This document shows, in pieces, positions 23,163 through 33,500 of a stretch of 64,000 nucleotides of DNA. Origin of the DNA: Echinometra lucunter. Its lineage: Eukaryota; Echinodermata; Echinoidea; Camarodonta; Echinometridae. The notes beneath the pieces were generated by a model, which worked only from the letters and a program-made list of their open reading frames with translations, made no database searches and was not told where the DNA came from. Each line of letters starts with the position of its first letter. Position 1 is the first letter of the stretch. Position numbers and translations under genes: made by a program. The stretch is taken from positions 18,236,171 to 18,300,170 of the forward strand of contig CM057171.1 of assembly GCA_029962745.1 (NCBI GenBank). Reading direction: 5' to 3'.

Positions 23163-24367
23163 AAGAGAAAGAGAGAGATAACCACCTGCATGACCTTGGA
23201 AAGTCACTACGGATATGGCACGTGCTCCAAATTTTTATAGAGTATAGGCCCCCCCCCCCGATTCTTTCATGATAGGAATGAATTATTAAAAGTGAATTGG
23301 AAACGGAATAAGGGAATATAACCTTCCATAATTATCTTTCCTGCTCGATTTATTTGCTCCCTCTCTTTTCGTCAATTCAGTAAGACCCTTGCCCCCCCCC
23401 CCCCCCTCCTCCTCCTCCCCTTCGGCCAGTCAAAATGATTCATCAATATGCAAATTGCAAAATAAGCTGGATACACGTCGAAGCCTGACGCCATTTCATT
23501 TCATCAATAACAGGGAAAACACTGGCTGGAATCGTATTTACCATAAAGGCTTTGAATCGCCCTGTAATTTATCTTGCTTTGAATTTTAACATGTATAATC
23601 AGTCAAGTGATATAGGAGATCACTCCATCTCCATTGGATAATCACGTGAGTTACACGACCCTCGTCGAATCAAGGCATGAATAATTATTATTAGACCGAA
23701 TTTGTCTCTAATTTTATGCATTCCAACACTATGCCTAAATATACTTTTCGTTTCCATGGGTATGTGTGTGAGTATATAATTTACCCCCACGTTGCAAGAG
23801 TTCTTTTTTGCTTTAGTCCCCCCCCCCCGGAGTTTACAGAGCAAAAATGGAGTCCATTTTTGCGCTGTAAGTTATTAGTGATTGATAATAAACCCATCTG
23901 TTAACACTTTGTTTTTATACTTAGCCTTACATAAAAAAAGACCTGATCTCGATTTGCCTATCTTTACAAGCACAAAATGTCACCACATGACAAAGGACAA
24001 TTGTGGGGACCGGGTGGGGGGACATTATTATTGTGCCCCCTATCCAAATCGGGAAGGGGAGGGGGCAGCATGTCTCCCCGTTATCCTCTCCCGTGGTTCC
24101 GCTCATATACCTTCTTGGTGTCAATTACAACTCGTTCAACAATCATTACACTCGTTATACTCATCTAATATTCAAGATTATGACAATATTTACGTAGATA
24201 TTTACATAGATGTAGGATTAAATAGCAGTGTCTAGTACACGTTATACCGGTATGTCTTTTCTACGCAAAATAACCATGTCAGTGTATATTCACTACAGAC
24301 ACAGTCCGCTTATCATATAAACACACAAGTAACTAAACTTACCTTCTGAGGAAATAGACGAGGCCAT
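17537..24367 (-). CDS. phnX: Phosphonoacetaldehyde hydrolase (PhnX family), six exons
   Basis: Predicted 291-residue enzyme that cleaves the C-P bond of phosphonoacetaldehyde to acetaldehyde and phosphate, the second step of 2-aminoethylphosphonate breakdown. Coding exons on the minus strand: 24367-24343, 22591-22392, 20443-20287, 19699-19467, 18367-18296, 17725-17537; all joins are GT-AG and in frame. HAD nucleophile Asp33 is in VIFDWAGTVVD. Lys74 lies 41 residues on, the same spacing as the Asp12/Lys53 pair of the Bacillus enzyme (Schiff-base Lys), with Met70 in APMGAHKR matching Met49. Motif II is GTSTGFT. Motif III reads VDDTITG where bacterial enzymes have GDTVSD, so the first Asp is kept and the second is Gly. 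Length fits the family (about 265-285). The short first exon is less certain than the rest; a start at 22577 would also work. No aminotransferase partner gene is visible. Confidence 0.9.
17766..17995. mobile_element. GGGGCGGCGC-ended repeat, copy 1 (in PhnX intron 5)
   Basis: Starts caggggcggcgctacagg, then G-rich, then an A/G-rich interior (agaaaaagaagcaaaaagag) and a C-rich end. Very similar in order and sequence to 22694-22960, including 'catttaaaac.tat/aaataaactca'. Fragments of the same 5' end occur at 21721 (caggggcggcgccagggtat) and 32332. Confidence 0.6.
18296..18367 (-). CDS. phnX: PhnX exon 5 (motif III)
   Basis: 72 nt encoding VDDTITGITAGLAAGCWTIG then VART. The DDT keeps one acidic metal ligand; the second acidic position of the bacterial GDTVSD is Gly. 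Acceptor gacag, donor ACG|GTATGT. Confidence 0.88.
18790..18910 (-). repeat. Probable LINE 3'-end scrap
   Basis: Minus strand reads ggctgcgaagtgcaatacaa then ataaaaccttttcaatttc and a (TTTCAA)n-like tail. An AATAAA-like signal followed by a simple-sequence tail is the form of a LINE or SINE 3' end. No protein remnant is seen. Confidence 0.4.
19368..19412. repeat. C-run joined to A-run
   Basis: About 14 C directly followed by about 28 A. Open frames across it are low complexity. It lies about 55 bases beyond the donor of PhnX exon 4, inside intron 4. Confidence 0.9.
19467..19699 (-). CDS. phnX: PhnX exon 4 (core domain, motif II)
   Basis: Encodes GITDTIKQLREEYGIQIGTS, TGFTSEIMDHLVPQAARLGF and EARPTPNLIFLNMMSLNV. 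The 'T-G-F/Y-T' motif II and the 'G(K/R)P.P' loop (here ARPTP) are those of phosphonatases. Acceptor ccaaag, donor AAG|GTATTT. Confidence 0.9.
19742..20000. repeat. GA-rich low-complexity tract
   Basis: Purine-rich plus strand with (GA)n cores near 19869-19900. Lies in PhnX intron 3. Open frames here are shadows of the repeat. Confidence 0.85.
20287..20443 (-). CDS. phnX: PhnX exon 3 (cap domain)
   Basis: Encodes VHISQMVQMDRIVAAWKEKH through the helical cap to LETHANVIS, matching the 'ML..P.I...W...G..P...D...Y..F' pattern of the family. Acceptor cattcag, donor TCAG|GTAACA. Confidence 0.88.
20946..21445. other. Assembly gap (500 N)
   Basis: Exactly 500 N, a conventional unknown-size gap, inside PhnX intron 2. 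Both edges carry nearly the same sequence: a G-run, then gtacagcaccgttatttgac and 'ctccag.ct.tgtctcaac' (20881-20945 and 21446-21508). Confidence 0.97.
22392..22591 (-). CDS. phnX: PhnX exon 2 (nucleophile and Schiff-base Lys)
   Basis: Carries the HAD motif I (FDWAGTVVD), the cap-domain start and the catalytic APMGAHKR block. The exon ends in phase 0 directly after KR at donor AGG|GTGAGA. The open frame reading on into LPIFIENF below 22392 is intron. Confidence 0.9.
22694..22960. mobile_element. GGGGCGGCGC-ended repeat, copy 2 (in PhnX intron 1)
   Basis: Starts ccaggggcggcgctacaggg, has a C-run joined to an A-run (22760-22789), an A/G-rich interior and ends ccctggcgcc, which is roughly inverse to the start. 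It is a second copy of the element at 17766-17995 within the same gene. Confidence 0.6.
23092..23182. repeat. (GA)n microsatellite
   Basis: About 60 bases of perfect ga repeats plus an imperfect end; inside PhnX intron 1. Confidence 0.95.
24343..24367 (-). CDS. phnX: PhnX exon 1 (start exon, probable)
   Basis: 25 nt encoding MASSISSE plus one base, ending in a strong donor (CAGAAG|GTAAGTTTAG). It joins in frame to an acceptor (cattcatacag) at 22592, giving MASSISSEVWSNPMMPYRMM. Chosen because both splice sites and the phase agree; it is short, so the call is moderate. Confidence 0.6.
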
Positions 24368-24712
24368 GTTAGAATGCACGTGAGAAAGAAACAATTTCAC
24401 AAATCTAACAAGAAGAAAAAAAAGCAGTATTTTGTAATCTCTTATTTTTACACCAGTTATTTTTGTCCTCGAGCGAATGTGTGAATGAAATGATCGGACA
24501 TGAGTTCAGAGTTCTGTTTCTCTCACACCCCCTATGTTATCTATTTGTTTTTGCCTTAATTCCGTAGGTAATTCCATATATTGTTGGTCCCTGGGTACGT
24601 GGGCGTGGTTTCAATGGACAATGACTGTTTACCATACTAGTCTTATTCCAGGTTGATATCAAAGGAAAGACTCCTCCTGTACTCTTTCGATTTGACTCTC
24701 TGTCTTCCCTTT

Positions 24713-24764
<52 letters not shown>

Positions 24765-24783
24765 TTCTTTCTTTATTTCCTTC

Positions 24784-24815
<32 letters not shown>

Positions 24816-25976
24816 ACTCTCTCACTTGTTTTTTCCCTTCTTTCTTTCTTTTCTTTCTTTATTTCCTTTTCTCTCTCTTTCTCTCTCTCTCACTTTCTCA
24901 CATGTTTTCCCCCTTCTAATAGTATAGTTTTCCCTCGGAGTAGCCTCATGTTTACAGAGGTCCCAGTCGTCTGTCCGTCCTTTAACATGCGTTAGCTATG
25001 GGAAAAATTAATAAAGGTTTTTCTACCCCCCCCCCGAAGATAATGTTCTAGATAGAGGGAGTTCTACCATACATAACTACTACATGAGAAAAAAAGAATT
25101 ATAGAAGAAGGAGAAGAAGATTGAAGAAGAAGAAGAAGAAAACTAAAAGAAGAAGAAGAAGAAGAAATTAATGGGGCGAGGGGTGTAGGCCTATATACTT
25201 TTGCTTGATCGGATATTTTGCACTGCGCCACCCGCGGCCTATTTTGGCTCAATACTTTCATAATCGATACAGTCAACTTATTTTTACAGCATGAGGTTTT
25301 TTTTTTGAGGACTAACATAATATTTTTCTTTAACTGCAGTAGGAGAAAAAGTAAGTAAACCTGGACTGTGACCCCCCCCCCCCCCTCGTAGGTAAGGAGT
25401 AGTACTCGAGCAAAAAATAATCTGAAATTTCCGTTTTCTTCTGAATTTGAATGTTCGTACTATAGCCCACTTTCAATAAATTTTAGTTCAATCTGAATTT
25501 TTAAAAACGCAGTATGGAATGGAATTGAAAATAGGTTATCCATTGGATATTGATTGCATTTACTTTTTTTTTTGTAACCCAGCCATCAAATCTTGAATTA
25601 ATGTGGCCTTTAAACAAGCCTAGGTCCACAAATGGTATCGTTACAGCTCGGCCGCTAAAAATTCTCCGAAATTAACCCACTTGGAGTCGAACTATATGTA
25701 ATTTTGTGAGTGCTTATTTTCAATTTTTGCACTCGAACAATTGGTTTATACTTTACAAATACATTGCAATTACTGACAACATATTTCAGGAGTTTATGGC
25801 TTCATTATTCAATTTCATTATTGAAATATTTTAAGATAGTTTCGTTGTTAATCATTGTACATCTCTAGTGCTGGCGAAACAGATTTACCGTTTTCGATTA
25901 GGACGAGATAGTGGAATGCGGTATTTAATTGTACAATCGAACAAGGAAGTGGCTCGGAATCGCTGAACCAATCATT
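24368..25976. promoter_or_regulatory. Divergent intergenic region between PhnX and TALDO1
   Basis: The two start codons are 1.6 kb apart and point away from each other, so the region should hold both promoters. No TATA box or CpG-rich core is obvious. It contains a CTTT/CT tract (24706-24902), a GAA tract (25110-25166) and a C-run (25373-25385). A shared promoter is possible but not shown. Confidence 0.5.
24706..24902. repeat. CTTT and CT low-complexity tract
   Basis: (CTTT)n at about 24713-24775, then (CT)n, then a second partial repeat of the same order (cttctttctttcttttcttt ... ctctctct). Confidence 0.9.
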
Positions 25977-26067
25977 ATGTCAGACATAAAGCGAATGAAA
26001 ATGGCGTCTTCTCTGGATCAGCTTAAGAACCTGACCACTGTGGTCTGCGACACAGGGGATTTTGAGG
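25977..26067 (+). CDS. TALDO1: TALDO1 exon 1
   Basis: Encodes [20 protein letters not shown] then [10 protein letters not shown] and one base of Ala31; donor GAGG|GTAAGA. The earlier ATG at 25929 is in frame but the family start aligns with 25977. The open frame past 26067 is intron. Confidence 0.92.
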
Positions 26068-27324
26068 GTAAGATGAATTTTCAGAAAGATTATTTGATGT
26101 TGATGTATGCTGTGAATGTTGAGCACGTGTATTTCTTGAACGCCATCTTGAAGGAGCTTGAAGCGGTCGATGGGATTCAGCGGAGGAAGAACGATGCACC
26201 CTGCCGCATCTTCGGGGTCGATTCATTGCCACCCGTAGGTCAAAACGGCGTTTTGAATAGCGAAACAAATTGCCGACGCGAACGCGAAATACATTGACTT
26301 AGATCTTCTATAAAAGAGAAGAAAAGTTTTGATTTTACTTACCAGCAATGTTCCTGAGGCTCTCAATTTTCCCCTTTCTGCTTCATATCTGATGAATGAA
26401 CTGAAAATGGTGAATTTTAAGATGAGGATGAGTGTTCATTGCCTTTCCGCTGGGATGTCTGCTTAGTTTCAGGTGCAGTCAGTGTAGTGCAATGTATTGG
26501 ACACTAGTCTAGACCTACTCATTAATTATGATAACAAAATTTTAAAAAGAGATAAACACCTCTTTTCTGTTCTGCTGCTCAACATTGCTCAGTGTACAAA
26601 TCAACCTAGATCTACATGTATTCTGCACTAAGTGTTCGTAAAGAGACAAATCGGAAAAAAAAAATCACATTGTGTGATTTGTGTATATGGGGAGCCAACT
26701 TGAACACAAGATGGCAGCAGATTAATTGACATTACTCAATGGCATGCTGTCGACCTACGCGTCTGATAAGCGTAAGTTTTTTTTCTTAAAATTAACCATT
26801 TTCAGCTCATTCATCAGATATGAAGCAGAAAGGGGAAAATTGAGAGCTTCAGGAACATTGCTGGTAAGTAAAATCAAAACTTTACTTCTTTATTATAGAA
26901 GATCTAAGTCAATGTATGTTGCGTTTGTGTCAGCAGTTAGTTTCGTAATTGAACATGCCATTTTGACCTGGGGGTAACCAAGACCAGTTAGTTTAACTTT
27001 CCTGACAAGTGGCTTCATGCATGCTTCTTGTGACTCCAAACGTTAAGTACATGTATATTTTTATTTTAGAACACCATCAGTCATCAGTGGGCCTTTTCCA
27101 ATGCCTTCGATTGTCTATATGGGCTGTAAAAAAACAGCACCCACACACACACACACACACAAATCAAATCAAAACACACAAAAGAAAAGAGTCTAGATTA
27201 TTGTTTTGTTGGAAATTTACTCTTTAAGTTCATATTCTCATCTCATTGAATATTATTTTTTTGATGTCTTGAACTGTTATTTTATTGTGATATTTATTAT
27301 TATTATTATTACTACTATTATTAC

Positions 27325-27366
<42 letters not shown>

Positions 27367-27422
27367 CATCATCATTACTATTATTATTATCATCATTATT
27401 ATTATTGTTATTATCATTATTA

Positions 27423-27505
<83 letters not shown>

Positions 27506-30500
27506 GTTATTGTTATTGTTATTATTAGTATTAGTATTATTTTTTTGTATGAATACAAAAATGAAAATTCCGGGCTATTTGCAAGCCTCCCTGTAGGAAT
27601 AAAAGCAAGCCCAATTCCGAATCATAGTGACGTCATAGCAATCTTGCGATCAGTTATGATTTGAAGCCGATTTAGCCTTTACTCTGACCACAAGGCTTGC
27701 AGTTAACCAGAATTTCAATTTTAGTATTCCTATCATTATTCTGAACTTCAGATTTATAAGATAATTTTACTTGTTTAAACTTACATATTTAATGCTAAAT
27801 GCCATTTGTTTGAAAATCGGGTCGCAGTCGGATCGTATAGTGTGCAGCGGCTTTATTTGAAATAGATTTTATTCATATGCCCCTTAGCATCATATAAAAG
27901 AACAATAACATGTTAGAAATGCTTAAAGACATTGGTTAACATTGTTATGATTTTAAAAAATCTTGTTTTGTTACTTGAAAATGGGATAAACATAAGGGTT
28001 ATAGTGTAAAAAATACCAGTCTGAAAGTATAATATCCACAGGAAGTGTTTTTTAATATAAAAAATGTGAACCAATGTTTGAAAAAATATACGAGGGTCGG
28101 TTGCACAGAATGGACATAAGGAGTGTGCATGCGCATGTGACTCACCTTACTGTACTGTGTGTATTGGCGTATCACGCGGCGGGAGGCACATAACGGCATG
28201 TTCAAATTCAAGCAAAGTGGTCCTCTTAGTGATTGTCTCGTGAGACGAAGGATAATAAAATCGCTGTTTGCGTCTAACTTACACTTTTTCATTCCAAATT
28301 ATGGTTGGTTTCAGGGTTTTTGAGTACAAATACAACTTACTCATACACATGTTTCATCTTAGTTTGAGAATTTTTTAAATCAGCTACTCACAAAGTTAGC
28401 CAATGCCTTTAATCTCTTCAGTGGGAGGGCAGGAATGGCGGCGACACAATTTTTGGCCAATTGCTTCAAAATAGTGTTTTTGTGCCTAGTATACACTGTA
28501 CTCATAATTCTTACATGATTTTTTCTTGTTAATTTTCGTGATCTACAGAAATGATGTCTGTAAATTTGATACAATTCTTAGTTTTTCAATTCACATTTAT
28601 CTCATTTTGCAAACATTTTAAAATGAATTTCTCTCAAATACTGCCTACATTGAAATTTGTACTGAGGTTATTGATTAGATTCATAATTTAAGTTCATGTC
28701 AAAATGAATAAGCCAAATGAAATAGCAAGAATCAGATATCAAATTAAAGGATATCATCTCATTTCTCATGAAAAGAAACATCCGTGACCATGATCATTGA
28801 AGCATTATGAGTGTTTCTTGCACACACAAGTACATCTGCAAAAATCTTCAGCAGTGAAGAAAGATTATTATGAAGAAGAAGTATAAAGTCCCCAGTCCTC
28901 CTTTAAAATTTTTTTTATTGCTATCATCTAGAATTATTTGTTTTTTTGTTGCTTGAAGAATTACTCCAGAAATGAAAAAAAAAAAAGGGAAAGGGCAGAG
29001 GAATTGCACATTGAGTCCTTGAAGCAAGGCTAAATAATAATCAGGAACTAGAAAAGACAATTTCACCAATAAAATCAAGAAATTTATGAGATACATGTAA
29101 ATTATAGATACTGTGTATTTGAGTAATCAGCAAGTTAAAAAAAGAATTTACTGACCATTTTTTTTACTACAGTCAGTGGGTATTGTGAAGTGCAGGAGGT
29201 GAGAGAAAATACCAGGGACAATGTGTTCATCCATGTGTACACACTTTACAAACTGCAGTGTACAAACATGCTGCATGTACACTACCGCCTAAAGGTTTTG
29301 GCATCCGTTTCACTCCGTTTACCGGACCGAACGACGAACAGTGAACGGTGAACGGTTCCTCCCCGATCACCGAATATCGGTGCCGCGCCGAAAGCTCACC
29401 GCTGGCTCACCGAACGCTCACCGCGTTATTCTCGGTTCACAACCGATGCGTGTGCTGAATCTACGAGCGCGCATCTCTCTTCAACTCTCGAAGGTCGCGT
29501 GCACTATTAAAACAGACATGCATTGTGACGGCATAATAGCTAAGTTTACAAGCTGTGCGGATCGCGCGCCATTGTTTATGACCTGATTAAATGGCTTGAA
29601 CGATTGTATGCTGTGCACGCGGCATAAGATTGTGAGTTTCACAATGCAAGCGCACATGTACGATTTTTCTTTTGTTTCGTACACATTTTGTCAGACGTGC
29701 GATTTATCGAGACTGTTAAAATTTATTTAAAAAAAAAAACAATACTAAATTCATGTAATGTTCATACTCAGACTCAAACATGCATCACCTTGATATCACT
29801 GTTTCAGAACATAAACACTCATTCAAAACAAAAAACAAAACAAAACGAAACAAAACAAAACAACATGCATTACCTGTACGTCTACTGTATTTTTGTTATT
29901 TACTTAATTTGAGATATATCTCCTTTTCTTTCTACGCATACAGGTACGAGACACAGAACTAGAAAAGATATTTCAGTTCGTTGGTACGAGACCCAAGAGC
30001 TTCAAAACGAACCGAGTCACTCAATGGCCATTTTGTTACTATTGTGCATGCTTTACTTTCCTTGTTCTTTTTTGTTTCTTACCATGTTAATTAATTATAT
30101 ATGTTTCAGAAATTTTCAAACGATAGTAATTACACAGGGCGGATCCAAGATTTATGGGGATGGGGTGACACAGTCACTAACCTTAAAATTTTTGGCAAGC
30201 TTACAAAAACGGTCGACAGTGTCAGATGTATTGATCGGCTATTTCCCATAACGGAAGAGCACCTAGCATGCTTAAGATGGCCCTAAGCAAAGCTTCACAA
30301 ACTGTTTTTATAACAAGTGTGAGCTATCGTCGTCCGGGGGAGGGGGGGGGGGGGGGGGGGTTGGCTGAGCGTACCCCTACCAACCCGCAGATCCGTCATT
30401 GTTTTGACTTGTTCACGCTCAGGACTAGATAGCCGCTAGCATACTCTACACATTCTAATTCTAACATACTGACAGTCCATTTCTGAAGTGCCAACTTTAT

Positions 30501-33500
30501 CATTCGTAAAGTAAAGATTGGACAGAGACTTTTTCATTATCAACTTATTGCAAATAAGTTTCATATTCTAATCATTTGCAATTATGTTTTTTTCAAGGCA
30601 TGTATGTACTTACCGCACGTCATCTTTTTTTTTCACCAAACGTAAGAGAGAGTCGGTCATCCCTAGCTTTCGTATCCAGGTAGATTCGGCCATCTCTAGC
30701 GTTCTCATCCAGTTCTCTCATGCATGGCTCCACTTCGTTTTTCAAAATCAGTTTGCTTACATCCATGTGTGCATGCTTGCTTATCAAATCAGCTTCACAT
30801 ATTTTTGTTTCAACTACGAGAATTCAACATGTGTTTACTTTAATATATTACGCAGTGTCAGAAATTGTGCATGTTGGGTGTGTACTTCGGCAACAAAATG
30901 GGTTAGAATATATCATTCTGAACAAAACAATTTATAGAAAAAAATCCGTGAAGGCAGGGTATTTTGTTAGGGCGGCAAGATGACCGATAGGTTGGTTCAT
31001 TTACGTTAAAAAAAAAAAACAGAACCTGTTCATAGCTAACTCAATTTTTCCATATCGTTCTTTCTACTTTAGTCTTTTTCTACCCCCTTCCTTTTTGGTA
31101 ATTAAAAAAAAAATCATAGGAGGCGGTTCCACCTGCCCCCATGTAGCACCACCCTGTCTTTAGATATACGATGTTGAGAGAAAGAAAGAGAGAGAGAGAG
31201 AGAGAGAGAAATTGTCGACTCGAATGTTTTCAATACATATTAAGAATTAGGCTGACGTGCTGAAGCTGTGATTTTGAACACAAGGCACAGAACAAGACAG
31301 TCATCAGTGGAAAAAAAGGTAAGGGGTAGAAAAAGGGCTTACAAAAGAAGAAAAAACAGGCCCATATTATTAGTATTTTATTTGACAAAGACTCAAACAT
31401 ATGCAAAGTAAACTTGTGGGAATAACAGAGGTAGGAAGGGGTTAGGTATAAAGTTAACCGATCATTATGACTCGAAGCCGGTAATTCTTCAAATATTTCT
31501 CTTTCCATGTCATGAATAAAATCTAACTTTAAGAGTGTGGCTCGTCATCTGCGAGTACATGTATATGAGCTTATCTAAATCCGGGGGGGGGGTACTCAGA
31601 TTTGGAACGGACGGGGTGTCCTACTGGAAGAAAGGAATACGCATTGTTAGGAATTTTGCATGCCCGGTTTTTCAGTTGGGGGGGGGGGGAGGAACATGTT
31701 AACACATTGCCCACTGGTGGTCCCTGTGCAAAACCTACATGTAATGTAATTCCGGCACAAAACCATACCCCATGTTTGGGGATTTCTTAGATTCTTAGAA
31801 AAGCGACTTAACTATACATGGATATGATAGCGGCATTCACCCCCGCATAGGCCCCACAGACCTGAGTATTAAAGGAGTAGACATACCCCATTCCTCTCCT
31901 TCCCCCCCCCCAAAAAAAAAAAAACCCATAATGCATGTAAAATTAAAAAATAAAAAACAAAAATGTAAAAGAAATATCGTTCAGGGCGTATCTTTGAATC
32001 ATAGTATGAAGGAAAGCATTCTAGAACTACCACCTTATCTTCGGTTTATTGAAGATTGGACAGCAAATTCGTCTTTATGGAATTAGTGTCGAGCATTTTA
32101 CAGTGTTATTGTGAGCATTATTATTTTTCAACATATACTTACCGCACGTCATCGGTTTGTATTTTTATCAAACGTAGCTAGAGTCGGTCATAACTTTCAC
32201 ATCCAGGTCTTTCATCCATGGTGTCGCTTTGTTGTTCTTATAATTTAAATCAGCTTTATATAGTTGTGTTTCAGCTGTGATTCAATATAAGTTAACATGT
32301 GTTTACTTTGTAATACAGGTTTTTTTTTACCAGGGGCGCCGCCGGTGTATTTTGATACGGGGATGGGGGAGGGGAAGATGACCAAAGTGAGTTACGTTTT
32401 GAATTAAAACAGAAATAGAGATACGTGTATGATATAGTTGAATGATACCTCTCTTTTCCCCACATCGTTCTTTGTTTTTTATCCTCTTTTTTCTTTTCAT
32501 TTTGGTCACTCGAAAAAAAAAATAGGGCCGTTGCCCCCTGCCCCCTTTAGCGTCGCCCATGTTTTCGACGAAATAAGATCAAATTGATATAAAGAAAAAA
32601 AAAATAGACCGAATGTTTTCAAATCATGTTAAGAATTATGTGTAGGTGAAAGCTGAAGCTGTAAATGCGGGATCAAGGCAGAATGTCTGAAAAATTACAT
32701 AACAGACGAAGTACATGTTTGTGCCACTGCCAATCAATAGTTTTCTGTGGAAAATAGATCGAAAATTTTCCTTAATTCCATTGAATGCCCCAAACTTTAT
32801 AGTACATTTGAAGAATCACCGATCATTGGAATTTTAATTTGTAATCCCCTTCTAGCTTCTCATGCATACCGATCAAGAATCCAATGCGCACATTATCCAT
32901 AGATAGAAGAGAGTGGGGAAAAGAGAAAACAAAAGACTTGATCGTGACCTCAACACCTGCATGCACTGGCCTTAAGTGACCCCATGTTTGTTTACTTCTA
33001 TACTGGGCGCGGCCGTCTGGCTCTTTCTCTCTCTCTCTCTCTCTCTCTCCTTCTGGAGTTCAACTCGTGGCAATTGCGTAAGTTACAAGTGCTGCAAATC
33101 TTTCAACACTGGTCTTCTAAAGAGGAATTTAAGGGGCGGATTAGCATAATATCGATATGAGGTTTTTTTTTCTTTTCATGAGTGGATATAGCAGAAAATC
33201 TATGGCCTTACCGCCAAATATTTAAAGGAGTGGACTACCTTTATAAATACTAAACTTGTTCTGCTGAAGAGAGAGAAGAACGGAAGCAAGAATATAAAGC
33301 GGAATAAAGGATACGATATATTAATTGTTTTTTCGTGTGTGATTTTCTTGAAATTGATCGATGTGCTCATAATAATAGGAGCAGAGGAGAAGGAGAATGG
33401 TGATATGGGTAGGAGAAAGAGACGAGTATTAGAACAAACAATTTCGTGCCCTTTGTTTTAATCCGTGCGCGCGCTAGTTCAAAGATTGGCATGGCGGAGG

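Noticed and set aside
26068..26297. Extension of TALDO1 exon 1 beyond 26067
   Set aside because: The transaldolase sequence resumes in exon 2 ([13 protein letters not shown]) in matching phase; the open frame after the donor does not match the family.
27206..27664. Poly-Ile frames
   Set aside because: Translations of the ATT microsatellite.
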